A DNA stretch of 64,000 nucleotides from G965250275 sp965250275 (GTDB taxonomy: Bacteria > Pseudomonadota > Alphaproteobacteria > Rhodobacterales > Rhodobacteraceae): positions 3,038,001-3,102,000 of the forward strand of contig OZ252297.1 in assembly GCA_965250275.1 (NCBI GenBank), read 5' to 3'. The notes under the pieces are model-generated. The model ran no database searches. It worked only from the letters and a program-made list of their open reading frames with translations, and had not been told where the DNA came from. Below are positions 1 through 9,800 of the stretch, piece after piece. Position 1 is the stretch's first letter. The number at the start of each line of letters is the position of its first letter. A program made the translations under genes and the position numbers.

Positions 1-305
1 ACCGCGACGGCGATCTGCGGCTCGTGGGGTTCCGCCCCTGCGACACCTCGGTTCTGCTGACCGCCGGAGCGCATTTCCTGAACCCGGGTGATCCCGAGGA
101 CATGGCGCATGATCAGGGGTGGATGACGTCGGTGGCCTATTCGCCGGAACTGGGTCATTCGGTCGGGCTCGGTTTCCTCAAACGTGGCGACAAACGCATG
201 GGCGAAACGGTACGCGCCTACTCGCCGGTGCGCGATCAAGACGTCCTGGTCGAGGTTTGCTCACCCCATCACATCGATGCAGAGGGAGTGCGCCAACGTG
301 GCTGA
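1..305 (+). CDS. soxA: sarcosine oxidase alpha subunit, C-terminal fragment
   Basis: This is the 3' end of a gene entering from the left edge; the frame is open from base 3. About 100 residues resemble the C-terminal GcvT/aminomethyltransferase-like part of heterotetrameric sarcosine oxidase alpha, including a GHSVGLGF-type strand and a GETVRAYSP segment. The enzyme demethylates sarcosine to glycine and passes the one-carbon unit to tetrahydrofolate in the cytoplasm. The gamma subunit gene follows with an 8 nt overlap, which supports the assignment. The N-terminal FAD/NAD part lies outside the window. A related dimethylglycine or sarcosine dehydrogenase C-terminus is the main alternative. Confidence 0.8.
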   Translation, partial: RDGDLRLVGFRPCDTSVLLTAGAHFLNPGDPEDMAHDQGWMTSVAYSPELGHSVGLGFLKRGDKRMGETVRAYSPVRDQDVLVEVCSPHHIDAEGVRQRG

Positions 306-864
306 CTTTGCCTTTACCTTGACTGCCGCGCCAATACTGGGGGGTGTTGACCACTCCATTGGCGATAACCGGATTGTGGAACGCAACGACCTTGCCATTG
401 TCTCGCTGGCAACCCCATTGGGTGGCGGCGCGGCGTTGGCGCAGGCTGCCGAGCAAGGCTGGGGCATACGTCTGCCCGAACCCGGCATGAGCACAACAGC
501 TGGAGACACGCGTGCAATCTGGACGGCGCCGGATCAGGTGCTGCTGATTTTCCCCCACACATCGCCGAACGCCAACGCTGTGGCGCAGGATAAACTGGCC
601 GGCACAGGGTACACCACGGAACAGACCGATGTCTGGGTCGTGCTTGAAGTGTCCGGGCCACAAACGCGCGCCGCGCTCGAACGCTTGTGCCCGCTGGACA
701 CCGCGCAAATGACCGTCGACGCCGCCGGGCGTACTGTTATGGAACATATGGGTGCGATCATTGTTCGGCTTGAGTCGGACCGGTACCTCCTGATGTCGGC
801 AAGCTCGTCCGCCCTGTCATTCCTGCATGCGGTTGAAACCTCCTACCGCTACGTTGCGGAGTGA
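298..864 (+). CDS. soxG: sarcosine oxidase gamma subunit
   Basis: This 188-residue protein has the length and GcvT-like character of SoxG, the small subunit of heterotetrameric sarcosine oxidase. The likely start is GTG at 298: an AGAGGG ribosome-binding site lies at 281-286 and the frame begins ADFAFTLTAAP. The longer reading from 184 lies inside soxA and has no family-like N-terminus. The LPEPG and WTAPDQVL segments near residues 60-80 are typical of the family. It overlaps soxA by 8 nt, so the two are translationally coupled. It is the last gene of the operon. Confidence 0.85.
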   Translation: MADFAFTLTAAPILGGVDHSIGDNRIVERNDLAIVSLATPLGGGAALAQAAEQGWGIRLPEPGMSTTAGDTRAIWTAPDQVLLIFPHTSPNANAVAQDKLAGTGYTTEQTDVWVVLEVSGPQTRAALERLCPLDTAQMTVDAAGRTVMEHMGAIIVRLESDRYLLMSASSSALSFLHAVETSYRYVAE

Positions 865-950
865 TGCTGCGCAGCGTTTCGTCGTCTCGGCATAGCGCTG
901 TCGCGCAAATAGGACTCGAAAACAGATCCTGATCTGCCATCATTCGCGTC

Positions 951-1673
951 ATGCGTCTGTTGCTCGCCTTGCTGGTGTCTCTGCCCCTCGTTGCTGCGAA
1001 AGCCGCCGCCGTTGAATGCCGGATTGCGCTCGTGCTGGCGTTGGATGTTTCAGGCTCGGTCAACGAGACCGAATACCGACAACAACTGGACGGTCTGGCG
1101 TCAGCCCTTGGCAGTGACGAGGTCCGGTCGGCCATCCTGACAGGGGGTGGCACGGTCAATCTCGCGGCCTTTGAGTGGAGTTCCCAAAATCATCAGTTCG
1201 TTGTGCAGCCCTGGATCACACTGGACAGCCACGCCCGCATCGACGCCGCGGTCTCCCGCATTCAAGCCTACAAGAAACAGCGCGCCGGGCTGAAAACGGC
1301 GCTCAGCACGGCGTTGCTCTTTGCCGCTGACCTGCTGCGTCAGCAATCCGACTGCTGGCAGCGCACCATCGATGTCTCGGGCGACGGGAAGAACAACATT
1401 GGGCCCAGCGTTCCGCAGGTGTATCGACTGAGCGCGTTTGACAGGACCACCGTAAACGCATTGGTCGTTGGGGATCCCGCCTCTGTCCGCGAGATCGCGC
1501 AGGAGACGGGGCTGACCAAGGACGGGCTGAAACGCTATTTCGAACGGAACGTCATCCGTGGGCCGGGCGCGTTTGCGATGGTTGCCAACGGGTACGAAGA
1601 CTACGCCCGTGCCATGCGCCGGAAGCTTCTGCGTGAGCTGAGCGCCCCGGTGCTGGGCCTAAGCGTGCCCTGA
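951..1673 (+). CDS. secreted DUF1194 (vWA-like) protein
   Basis: This 240-residue protein has an N-terminal signal peptide (about residues 1-20, ending near AKAAA). It is followed by a von Willebrand A-like fold: DVSGS near residues 32-36 fits a MIDAS metal site, and DVSGDGKNN near 141 is a second conserved loop of DUF1194. It is predicted to act in the periplasm. The function is unknown; vWA domains usually mediate metal-dependent protein contacts. It stands alone, 86 nt after soxG and convergent with cobT, so it is probably monocistronic. Confidence 0.8.
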   Translation: MRLLLALLVSLPLVAAKAAAVECRIALVLALDVSGSVNETEYRQQLDGLASALGSDEVRSAILTGGGTVNLAAFEWSSQNHQFVVQPWITLDSHARIDAAVSRIQAYKKQRAGLKTALSTALLFAADLLRQQSDCWQRTIDVSGDGKNNIGPSVPQVYRLSAFDRTTVNALVVGDPASVREIAQETGLTKDGLKRYFERNVIRGPGAFAMVANGYEDYARAMRRKLLRELSAPVLGLSVP

Positions 1674-1687
1674 GAGAACTGCCCTGC

Positions 1688-1721
1688 CCCGCGCGTGCTT
1701 GTTGCTAGACCGGAGCGCGGG
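1688..1721. terminator. possible bidirectional terminator hairpin
   Basis: A perfect 7 bp inverted repeat, CCCGCGC at 1688-1694 and GCGCGGG at 1715-1721, lies in the 60 nt gap between the convergent DUF1194 and cobT genes. The loop is 20 nt and there is no T run, so the call rests mainly on position. Confidence 0.3.
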
Positions 1722-1733
1722 TTACCGCCACGA

Positions 1734-2750
1734 CTAGCCGTCTGCCACCCCGGCCTCTGCAAAGGTTGCCATGCCATTGTGGCAGGCCAGCGCCGCACGC
1801 AGCACACCCAGCGCCAACGCCGCTCCCGATCCTTCACCCAGCGCCATATCCAGCGAGAGAATTGGATCGATCCGCATCGCATCCAGAAGTTTGCGGTGCC
1901 CGGGTTCACGGCTGGCATGACCAACCAGGCAATGATCCAGGAATCGAGGATCGGCATCAAACAAAGGCGCCACTGCAGCGGTGCAGATGAACCCGTCCAG
2001 AATGACCGGGATGCTGCGGCTGCGCGCCTCGATGACAGCCCCGCAAATTGCGGCCTGCTCCCGTCCGCCCAGCGCGCTCAGGATATCCAGCCCCCGCACT
2101 CCAGCATGGCGCGCCACTGCCCGTGCAATCACGTCCGCCTTCAGGGCCAGACCCGCCTCGTCCACGCCGGTGCCGCGCCCAACCCATTCCGCTGCATCGC
2201 CGCCAAAGCTGCCCAAAGCAAGAGCCGCCGCAATCGTCGAATTCCCGATGCCCATTTCCCCAAGGACCAACACTTGCGCGTCTGACGAGACCGCTCCGGC
2301 CCCGCGCTGCATGGCCTGCAACGTGTCCGCAGCGCTCATGGCGGGGGCTTCGGTGATGTCCGCCGTGGGGCGATCGAGGTCGAGCGCGATGACCGAAAGC
2401 TCTGCCCCGCTGACCGCGCAGATCTGGTTGATGGCTGCGCCGCCGGCCTCGAAGTTCAGAACCATTTGCGCGGTCACTTCCTGCGGAAACGGGTTAACGC
2501 CCTGAGCACAAACCCCATGGTTCCCTGCGAAAACAAGCGCTTGCGCGGCGTTGATCGCCGGACGGTCGGTATGCTGCCAGCCCGCCATAAAGATCGCGAG
2601 CTCCTCCAACCGACCCAGCGCACCGGGGGGTTTGGTCAGGCTCATCTGCCGTTCTGTCGCCGCCCGGACAGATGCCGCGTCCGATGATGGCAATGCGCCG
2701 GCCAGTCCGGCTATGGCCTCCAGCGAGGTGATTTCGGAGAGACGTGTCAT
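1734..2750 (-). CDS. cobT: nicotinate-nucleotide--dimethylbenzimidazole phosphoribosyltransferase
   Basis: This 338-residue enzyme transfers the ribose phosphate of nicotinate mononucleotide to 5,6-dimethylbenzimidazole, making alpha-ribazole phosphate for the lower ligand of cobalamin. It is named CobU in the Pseudomonas denitrificans nomenclature and CobT in Salmonella. Visible family features are the KPPGALGRLE segment near residues 40-49, the GNHGVCAQGVNPFPQEVT block near 92-109, and GEGSG near the C-terminus with the expected catalytic Glu at 306. It lies downstream of cobQ on the same strand after a 179 nt gap in which I see no gene. Confidence 0.95.
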   Translation of the reverse strand: MTRLSEITSLEAIAGLAGALPSSDAASVRAATERQMSLTKPPGALGRLEELAIFMAGWQHTDRPAINAAQALVFAGNHGVCAQGVNPFPQEVTAQMVLNFEAGGAAINQICAVSGAELSVIALDLDRPTADITEAPAMSAADTLQAMQRGAGAVSSDAQVLVLGEMGIGNSTIAAALALGSFGGDAAEWVGRGTGVDEAGLALKADVIARAVARHAGVRGLDILSALGGREQAAICGAVIEARSRSIPVILDGFICTAAVAPLFDADPRFLDHCLVGHASREPGHRKLLDAMRIDPILSLDMALGEGSGAALALGVLRAALACHNGMATFAEAGVADG

Positions 2751-2929
2751 TCAGCGTTACCTTTACTGCATCGTGCCGCGCATTGAGCCTTGGGCGTCCA
2801 TTTTGGCGCAAAGAAGCAGGTTCGTTTGATAATTGAAAGCGCGATTTCGCATGCCTGCCGCGATGGACCGGAGCACAGCGCCTAGCTCCTTGCCGAAACA
2901 GCAATCCGTCAGCGACGTGGTCTATCTTC

Positions 2930-4378
2930 TCAGCGGGCAAGCGCCAGCAGACCCTCTACGTCCAGATGGGACTCGAGATGGTCGGCAAGCGCATCCAGCG
3001 TGGCCTCCACCGTCTCCTCGTAGCGCAGATCGGACCCTTGCGTGCCAATCTCATTCAGCCACATGCGCCGAAACGCATCATCGGAGAACATTCCATGCAG
3101 GTAGCTGCCGCTGATCCGCCCATCATCAGACACCGCGCCCTCGTCGCGTCCATCGATGCGGGCAAATGGCCGGGCGCAATCGGGACCCTGGGTTCGCCCG
3201 ATGTGGATCTCATACCCTTTAAAGGGCTGATCAAATCCGCGATGGACCCCCGACACCTCACGCAGGCTCTTGTCACCCCCCATCACCGTCTCGACATTCA
3301 GCAGCCCAAGTCCAGGCGAGGACCCGGCGGCCCCCTCAATGCCGTCGGGATCCGATATCGTTGCCCCAAGCATCTGATATCCGCCACAGATTCCTAGAAT
3401 TCGGCCACCCCTGCGGTGATGCGCAACAAGATCAAGGTCCCAGCCCTGCTCTCTGAGAAACGCCAGATCACCACGTGTCGATTTCGAACCGGGGATGATT
3501 ACCATGTCGGCGTCCCCCGGGATGGGCTGGCCAGGTGCCAACATTGTCACGCGCACGCCCGGCTCTTGCGACAGCGGGTCCAGATCGTCGAAATTCGCGA
3601 TGCGCGACAAACGCAGGCAAACCACATGGCACCCGCCACGCAGCGGGCCGGTCGCGATGTCCAAAGCATCTTCGGCGGGCAGTCGCCATGCCTCGCCGAA
3701 CCATGGCGCCACGCCGTAGCCGCGCCATCCGGTCCGATCCTCGATCAGCTTGTAGCCGTCATCAAACAGGGACGGATCACCGCGAAACTTGTTGATGAGA
3801 AAGCCGTTGATGCGAGCCGCATCCTGAGGCGACACGACCGCCTGTGTGCCCACGACCTGGGCAATGACCCCCCCGCGATCGATGTCAGCACACAACACGA
3901 CCGGGATGTCTGCAGCCTCTGCAAACCCCATGTTTGCAATGTCACCATCGCGCAGATTGACCTCCGCGGGGCTTCCCGCGCCCTCGACAATGACCAGGTC
4001 ATGGTTTGATGCCAACCGGTGGTAACTCTCGAGCACAGCCGTCAGGAGTTTTGGTTTCAACGCGGCATAGTCGCGGGCCTTGACCGTTGTCCAGCGCTGC
4101 CCCTGCACCACAACCTGACTGCCTTGATCCGTTTCGGGTTTCAAAAGCACCGGGTTCATATCCGTGTGCCGTGGAACTCCACATGCCAGCGCCTGCAAGG
4201 CCTGGGCACGCCCAATTTCCCCTCCTTCGGGGGTGACGGCGGCATTGTTGGACATGTTCTGCGGCTTAAAAGGCGCCACTTTTTCCCCGCGCCTCCGGGC
4301 GGCCCGGCACAGACCGGCGACCAGCATGGACTTGCCGACATTCGAGCCGGTGCCCTGGATCATCAGCGCGCGCGCCAT
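2930..4378 (-). CDS. cobQ: cobyric acid synthase
   Basis: This 482-residue glutamine-dependent amidotransferase amidates four side-chain carboxyls (b, d, e, g) of adenosylcobyrinic acid a,c-diamide. The N-terminal P-loop-like domain starts with GTGSNVGKS at residues 9-17 and the family block KPQNMSNNA. The C-terminal class I glutaminase-like domain has the nucleophile in GICGGYQMLG near 335 and a His in SYLHGMF near 428. The cobO gene ends 25 nt upstream, so cobO-cobQ are very likely co-transcribed. Confidence 0.95.
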   Translation of the reverse strand: MARALMIQGTGSNVGKSMLVAGLCRAARRRGEKVAPFKPQNMSNNAAVTPEGGEIGRAQALQALACGVPRHTDMNPVLLKPETDQGSQVVVQGQRWTTVKARDYAALKPKLLTAVLESYHRLASNHDLVIVEGAGSPAEVNLRDGDIANMGFAEAADIPVVLCADIDRGGVIAQVVGTQAVVSPQDAARINGFLINKFRGDPSLFDDGYKLIEDRTGWRGYGVAPWFGEAWRLPAEDALDIATGPLRGGCHVVCLRLSRIANFDDLDPLSQEPGVRVTMLAPGQPIPGDADMVIIPGSKSTRGDLAFLREQGWDLDLVAHHRRGGRILGICGGYQMLGATISDPDGIEGAAGSSPGLGLLNVETVMGGDKSLREVSGVHRGFDQPFKGYEIHIGRTQGPDCARPFARIDGRDEGAVSDDGRISGSYLHGMFSDDAFRRMWLNEIGTQGSDLRYEETVEATLDALADHLESHLDVEGLLALAR

Positions 4379-4403
4379 CAGACCGCCTTTCCGGTTTCCA
4401 ACT

Positions 4404-5015
4404 TCAGAACTCCACGCCCTGCTGCGCCTTGATGCCGTCGCGGAACGGGTGTTTCAGCAACGTCATCTCGGTCACCAGATCTGCAGCTTCGATCAATTCA
4501 GGCTTGGCGTTCCGGCCGGTGAGACAGACATGTGTCATCTGAGGTTTCTCTTCGAGCAGAAACGCGACAACTTCGTCGATGTCGAGATAGTCGTAGCGCA
4601 GTGCGATGTTGATCTCGTCAAGCAGAACGAACCGGATATCGGGGTCGCGGATCTGTTCCTTTGCGATCTCCCAACCCCGCGTAGCGGCGGCGATGTCACG
4701 CTCTCTGTCCTGCGTTTCCCACGTAAACCCTTCGCCGGACACAAAGAACCGGCATTCGTCAGCGAATCGTTCGCGCAAAAACGATTTCTCTCCGGTGTCC
4801 CAGTTGCCCTTGATGAACTGCACGACCGCGCATGGCATGCCATGGGCGATACACCGCATGATCATACCGAACCCGGAGGACGATTTTCCTTTGCCAGAAC
4901 CAGTATGAACGATCACCAAACCCTTCTCTTCGGTTTTGGTTTCCATCATCTTGTCCCGCGCCGCTTTGATTTTGCGCATCTTTTCTGCGTGACGGGCGTT
5001 CTCGTCGTCTGTCAT
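4404..5015 (-). CDS. cobO: cob(I)yrinic acid a,c-diamide adenosyltransferase
   Basis: This 203-residue corrinoid adenosyltransferase (CobA/CobO/BtuR family) attaches the 5'-deoxyadenosyl group from ATP to reduced cobalt. The P-loop GSGKGKSS is at residues 39-46. The downstream sequence keeps the family pattern, including a VVQFIKGNW segment and LLDEIN near the middle. The charged N-terminus (residues 1-30) is typical of the alphaproteobacterial form. It is the first gene of the leftward cobO-cobQ-cobT unit and diverges from the riboswitch-led operon, so its promoter must lie between 5016 and the riboswitch or inside the riboswitch DNA. Confidence 0.95.
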   Translation of the reverse strand: MTDDENARHAEKMRKIKAARDKMMETKTEEKGLVIVHTGSGKGKSSSGFGMIMRCIAHGMPCAVVQFIKGNWDTGEKSFLRERFADECRFFVSGEGFTWETQDRERDIAAATRGWEIAKEQIRDPDIRFVLLDEINIALRYDYLDIDEVVAFLLEEKPQMTHVCLTGRNAKPELIEAADLVTEMTLLKHPFRDGIKAQQGVEF

Positions 5016-5065
5016 GGGCCAAATCCTCCGCTTGACAACCCCTGTTATTGGCGATCAGGTCGCCT

Positions 5066-5259
5066 GCAGTTGGTGCCTGTGTAAACAGGTGAAAAGGGAA
5101 TGTGCAGCCCCCTTCGGGCCAAGCGCAGCCGCCCCCGCGACCGTGACCGGAAAGGTTGCCCGGCGCCACTGGCCATTTGGCCGGGAAGGCAGGTGCAACC
5201 GCAAACACCAGCGCTGTGCTGGGTGTTGAAATCCGCAAGCCGGGAAACCTGCCAGCTGC
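5066..5259 (+). promoter_or_regulatory. adenosylcobalamin (B12) riboswitch
   Basis: Read on the + strand, the conserved blocks appear in order: GGTGCC at 5072, a GTGAAAAGGGAA core near 5089, GCCGCCCCCGCGACCGTGA near 5128, GCCACTGG at 5165, CCGGGAAGGC at 5181 and the B12-box-like AAGCCGGGAAACCTGCC near 5237. The closing stem P1 pairs GCAGTTGG (5066-5073) with CCAGCTGC (5252-5259) over 8 positions with one G-U wobble. It sits about 110 nt before the DUF1636-cobW-cobN operon, so it should shut that operon down when adenosylcobalamin is plentiful. A possible downstream expression-platform stem is CGGGCGGG (5273-5280) with CCTGCCCG (5317-5324), one mismatch; that part is weak. Confidence 0.93.
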
Positions 5260-5368
5260 AGAACGACGAAACCGGGCGGGGTGATCCGGTGTCGGGTGCT
5301 GTGCCGTTCCGGACTGCCTGCCCGTCATCTTTACCCCTGCCGTGCAAAATGGATAGGGCAATCGCGAT

Positions 5369-5779
5369 ATGAGCGACGAAGAAGCGGCAGACCCAACCGA
5401 ATTGCTGGTGTGCATCAAGTGCCGGCGCGGGCGCGACCTCACGGACGACGACCGCCGCCCCGGACGCGTGCTCTATGACGCGCTGCGCGTTCGGGATATG
5501 CCCGACGGCGTCACGCTGCGGCCGGTCGAATGCCTGCAAAATTGCGATTCGGGGTGCTCTGTCGCGCTGCGTGGCGGCAACCGGTGGAGCTATGTGTTTG
5601 GCAACGTGGATGAAACGTCGCATCCAGACATGCTGGTTGAGGGGGCCGCCCTCTATCATGCCACCGACAATGGCCTGATCCCCTGGCGCCAGCGCCCGGA
5701 ACATTTCAAGCGGAACTGTATCGCGCGTGTCCCGCCGATGCATTTTGAGGAACCCAAGCTGGAGGCCGAAAATGGCTGA
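5369..5779 (+). CDS. DUF1636 cysteine-rich metal-binding protein
   Basis: This 136-residue soluble protein belongs to DUF1636, a predicted thioredoxin-like ferredoxin/metal-binding family. Cysteines lie at residues 15, 18, 55, 59 and 63 (CxxC, then CxxxCxxxC), a pattern suited to a [2Fe-2S] cluster or bound metal. It is the first gene after the B12 riboswitch and overlaps cobW by 8 nt, so it belongs to the cobalamin regulon. A role in cobalt handling or in redox support for chelation is inference. A GGATAGGG-type ribosome-binding site precedes the ATG. Confidence 0.82.
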   Translation: MSDEEAADPTELLVCIKCRRGRDLTDDDRRPGRVLYDALRVRDMPDGVTLRPVECLQNCDSGCSVALRGGNRWSYVFGNVDETSHPDMLVEGAALYHATDNGLIPWRQRPEHFKRNCIARVPPMHFEEPKLEAENG

Positions 5780-6830
5780 TCTTTCGAAACTGCCGGTAAC
5801 TGTCATCACGGGCTTTCTGGGCTCGGGAAAAACCACCCTGATCCGACACCTGATGCAAAACCCCGGCGGCAAGCGCCTGGCCGTTGTGGTGAATGAGTTC
5901 GGGGACGTTGGCGTGGACGGCGAAATTCTCAAATCCTGCGCGATACCCGATTGCCCCGCAGAGAACATCATGGAACTGGCCAACGGATGCATCTGCTGCA
6001 CCGTGGCAGACGATTTCATTCCGACCATCGAGGCCTTGATGGCGCTTGAGCCGCGTCCGGAACACATTCTGATTGAAACCTCAGGTCTGGCCCTTCCGAA
6101 ACCGTTGCTCAAGGCCTTCGACTGGCCTGATATCCGCTCAAAGATCACGGTGGATGGCGTGATTGCCCTGGCGGATGCCGAGGCCGTTGCCGCAGGCCGT
6201 TTCGCCCCGGATGTCGCCGCGGTCGATGCACAGCGCGAAGCAGATGACAGCCTGGATCACGAAACGCCTTTGTCCGAAGTGTTCGAGGATCAGATTTCCT
6301 GCGCAGACATCATTTTGCTGACCAAACCTGATCTGGCCGGTGCCGATGGCATCGCCGCGGCCAAGGCGATCATTGCCGCGGAAACACCACGCCCGTTGCC
6401 GGTGGTCGAAGTGGCCGAAGGCATCGTTGATCCGCGCGTGATCCTGGGGCTTGAGGCGGCGGCCGAAGATGACATGGATGCACGCCCTTCTCATCATGAT
6501 GATCATGACGACCATGAGCATGACGATTTTGACAGCATCGTCGTGCAAATTCCGGAAGTCCGCGACCCCGCCGATCTTGTGGCCGCGATCGAACGGCTGG
6601 CCAAGGAGCAGAACATTTTGCGCATCAAGGGTTATGCCGCCGTCGAAGGCAAACCCATGCGCCTTCTGGTCCAAGCGGTGGGCGCAAGGGTCCGCCATCA
6701 GTTCGACCGGCCGTGGGGCCCCGATGAGCCCCGCACCGGTCGATTAGTGGTGATCGCCGAGCATGACGACATCAAACCCGAAACCATCCAGTCGATCCTG
6801 GCAATGGAACCAGCGGAGGCCGCAGGCTAA
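5772..6830 (+). CDS. cobW: CobW-family GTPase metallochaperone
   Basis: This 352-residue G3E GTPase is thought to deliver Co2+ to the aerobic cobaltochelatase. Walker A GFLGSGKTT is at residues 14-22, the metal-binding GCICC motif at 72-76, and a TKPD guanine-recognition motif near 185. A His/Asp-rich stretch at about 237-253 probably adds metal sites before the C-terminal CobW_C domain. The ATG at 5772 gives the canonical N-terminus; the earlier in-frame start at 5727 lies inside DUF1636. It is followed 5 nt later by cobN. Confidence 0.93.
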   Translation: MADLSKLPVTVITGFLGSGKTTLIRHLMQNPGGKRLAVVVNEFGDVGVDGEILKSCAIPDCPAENIMELANGCICCTVADDFIPTIEALMALEPRPEHILIETSGLALPKPLLKAFDWPDIRSKITVDGVIALADAEAVAAGRFAPDVAAVDAQREADDSLDHETPLSEVFEDQISCADIILLTKPDLAGADGIAAAKAIIAAETPRPLPVVEVAEGIVDPRVILGLEAAAEDDMDARPSHHDDHDDHEHDDFDSIVVQIPEVRDPADLVAAIERLAKEQNILRIKGYAAVEGKPMRLLVQAVGARVRHQFDRPWGPDEPRTGRLVVIAEHDDIKPETIQSILAMEPAEAAG

Positions 6831-6835
6831 GCGCC

Positions 6836-9800
6836 ATGCACGTGATCTTCCGGGAAAGCCACGGTCTGGAGGAAACAGACACGCCAACCGATCTGGGCCA
6901 GAGCCCGGCGGACCTGGTGGTTTTGTCTTTTTCCGACAGCGACCTCGGGGCTTTCGCGGAGGCCTGGCATCGCGGACAGGGCAAAAGCGGTGGGCTGCCG
7001 ACCCTGCGGCTGGCCAATCTGGCCGCCCTGAAACACCCGCTGTCGGTCGACACCTACGTGGAGAACACCCTTGCAGGTGCCAAGGGCATCCTGATCCGGT
7101 TGATCGGCGGGGTGCCTTATTGGTCCTATGGGCTGGATCAGGTCCGGGTCCTGGCTGAGGAGCGTGGTATCGCCCTTGTAGTATTGCCGGGTGACGGGCG
7201 ACCCGACCCCCGCCTCACGGCCTACTCTACCGTGCCGCATTCCACGCTGACCCGGCTGGGTGAGCTCTGTGACCGCGGCGGGGCGGTCGCCGCACAGGCT
7301 GCGCTGGCCCAGCTTGCCCTGTCCGCCGGGCTCTACGCGCGGCCCGTGGCCGGGTTCAAGATCGTCCCGCTGGTCGGGGCATGGACACCGGACCACGGCA
7401 TCGCCTGCCCTCTGGTTCAGCTAGCGGCCGACAGCGAAGCATCCAAAAGGCTGCTGATTGTCTTCTACCGGTCTTATCTTGTGGCCGCAGATCTTGCGCC
7501 CGTAGAGGCCCTGTTCAAGGCCTTCCGCGCCAAAGGCTATGCCGTGCGCGCCGTATTTACCCCTTCACTCAAGGCCCCCGAGGCTGCCGGGTGGCTTGCG
7601 CGGCAGGTCCGCCAGTTCGGGCCTCATGCCATTGTGAATGCCACCGCCTTCAGCGGAAAAGGCGCGGACGGGACCTCGCCACTTGACGCCGGGGATGTCC
7701 CGGTGTTCCAGGTCGCCCTGGCCACCGCGACGCAGACCGCCTGGCAATCGTCCGAACGCGGCCTCTCCCCCGCGGATCTCGCGATGCATGTCGTGTTGCC
7801 TGAGGTTGACGGGCGTCTGATGGCTGGTGTGGCGTCTTTCAAAGAGCCCGGCGCGGCAGACCCCGATCTGGAATTTGCCCGCTACTCCCACAAACCCGTC
7901 GGAGATCGCGTCGCATCCATCGTCGACCGCGTTGAGGCCTGGACCGGACTGGCGTCCACGCCGGTTCACGACCGGTCCGTGGCGCTGATCCTGTCGACCT
8001 ATCCGGGGAAAGACTGGAACATCGGTCACGCGGTCGGGCTGGATGCCCCTGCCTCGGCACTGGCCATTCTGAACGACTTACGCGGTGCCGGTTATGCTGT
8101 GCCCGACGCACCGGAAGACCTGACAACCGGCCTCTTGAACCGTACCCTGCGTTGGCCGGTCGCTGACTACGCGCGGGCTCTGATGGACCTGCCGGTTTCG
8201 CTGCGCGAAGACCTTCTGCAGACCTGGGGCGCACCAGAGGATGACCCGGACGCGCAGGATGGCGTGTTTCAGTTTGCCGCCCTTCGCGTGGGCAACGCGC
8301 TTGTGGCCCTGCAACCCGAACGCGGTCGGGCCGCGGAGCGCGAAGAAGACTACCACGATCTGTCACGCACTCCGCGCCACGCCTATGTCGCCTTTTATCT
8401 CTGGCTGCGTCAGCAGGTGCAGGCGATGGTCCATATCGGGGCGCATGGCACGCTGGAATGGCTGCCCGGCAAGTCGGTTGCCCTGTCGTCGGAGTGCTGG
8501 CCGGATGCCCTGATCGGGCCCATGCCGGTGGTCTATCCCTTCATCGTGAATGACCCGGGCGAAGCCGCGCAGGCCAAGCGCCGGATTGGAGCGGTGACGC
8601 TGGGCCATATCCCGCCCCCGTTGCGCGACAGCAGCACGCCGGACCGCTTGGCGCGACTTGAAACCCTGCTCGATGAGTTCTCCAATGCCGATGGACTTGA
8701 CCCGGCGCGCCGCGACCGTCTGCAGGGCGAAATTCGCAGTGAAGCACAAGCTTTGGGCGTCGAGGGCGATCTGGGCCTGAGCCGTGCCACATCAACCGCC
8801 GAGGCGATCACGCGGATTGACCGGTTCGTCTGCGACATCAAGGAAAGCCAGTTCGGCGATGGCCTGCACATCTGGGGTCGGGCCGGGCCTCAAAACGGAG
8901 CGTTCGAGACCGCGGACTCGCATGTATCAGAACGCAAATCCCTGTTGTCCGCACTGGATGGGCACCGGATCGAGGCAGGCCCCTCCGGCTCGCCCTATCG
9001 TGGGCGCACCGATGTTTTGCCAACCGGGCGCAACCTCTACACCACGGATCCCCGCTCGGTTCCCAGCCGGGCGGCCTATGCGCAAGGCGTGAAGCTGGCT
9101 GAAGAACTCGTTCGCAAACACCTCCAGGACCAAGGCGACTGGCCCCGCGGGCTGGTGATCGATTTGTGGGGCTCTGCGACGATGCGCACGGCAGGTGAAG
9201 AGTTTGCCATGGCGTTGCACCTGTTGGGGGTGCGGCCGAAGTGGGACGACGGATCAGAGCGTGTGTCGGGCATCGAAGTGCTGCCCATCACCGAACTGGA
9301 CCGGCCCCGTATTGACGCAACCTTGCGGGTGTCAGGTCTGTTTCGCGATGTGTTTCCGACCCTTACGGCACTTTTCTCACAGGCAGTGCGCGCACTTGCG
9401 GACCGCGACGAAGCACCGGACTGGAACCCCTATGCGGGCCGCGCGGCCGAGGCACGCGTGTATGGCCCGGCGCCAGGCAGTTTCGGACTGGGGATGGGCG
9501 CCGCACTGGAGGACTTCACGCCTGAAGCGCGCGCTGCGGCGGGTGAAGCATGGCTCCGCGCGTCGTCCTGGGCCTTTGACGGCGAACACGCACAGCAAAA
9601 CGAGGCTGGCATACGAGACATCGTGGCGCGTGCAGACGTCTTTGTGCATCTTCAGGATCTTCCCGAAACCGACCTGCTGCTCGCGTCCGATTACGCGGCG
9701 CATGAGGCGGGATTTTCAGCCGCACAAGCCATCACGGGTGGATCGGCTGCCGTCTACCATCTGGATGCCACTCAGCCGGATCGCCCTCGCGCACGCGCAC

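Noticed and set aside
5045..6148. 367-residue leftward frame over the riboswitch and cobW
   Set aside because: It runs antisense to DUF1636 and cobW, which have clear motifs, and to the folded riboswitch.
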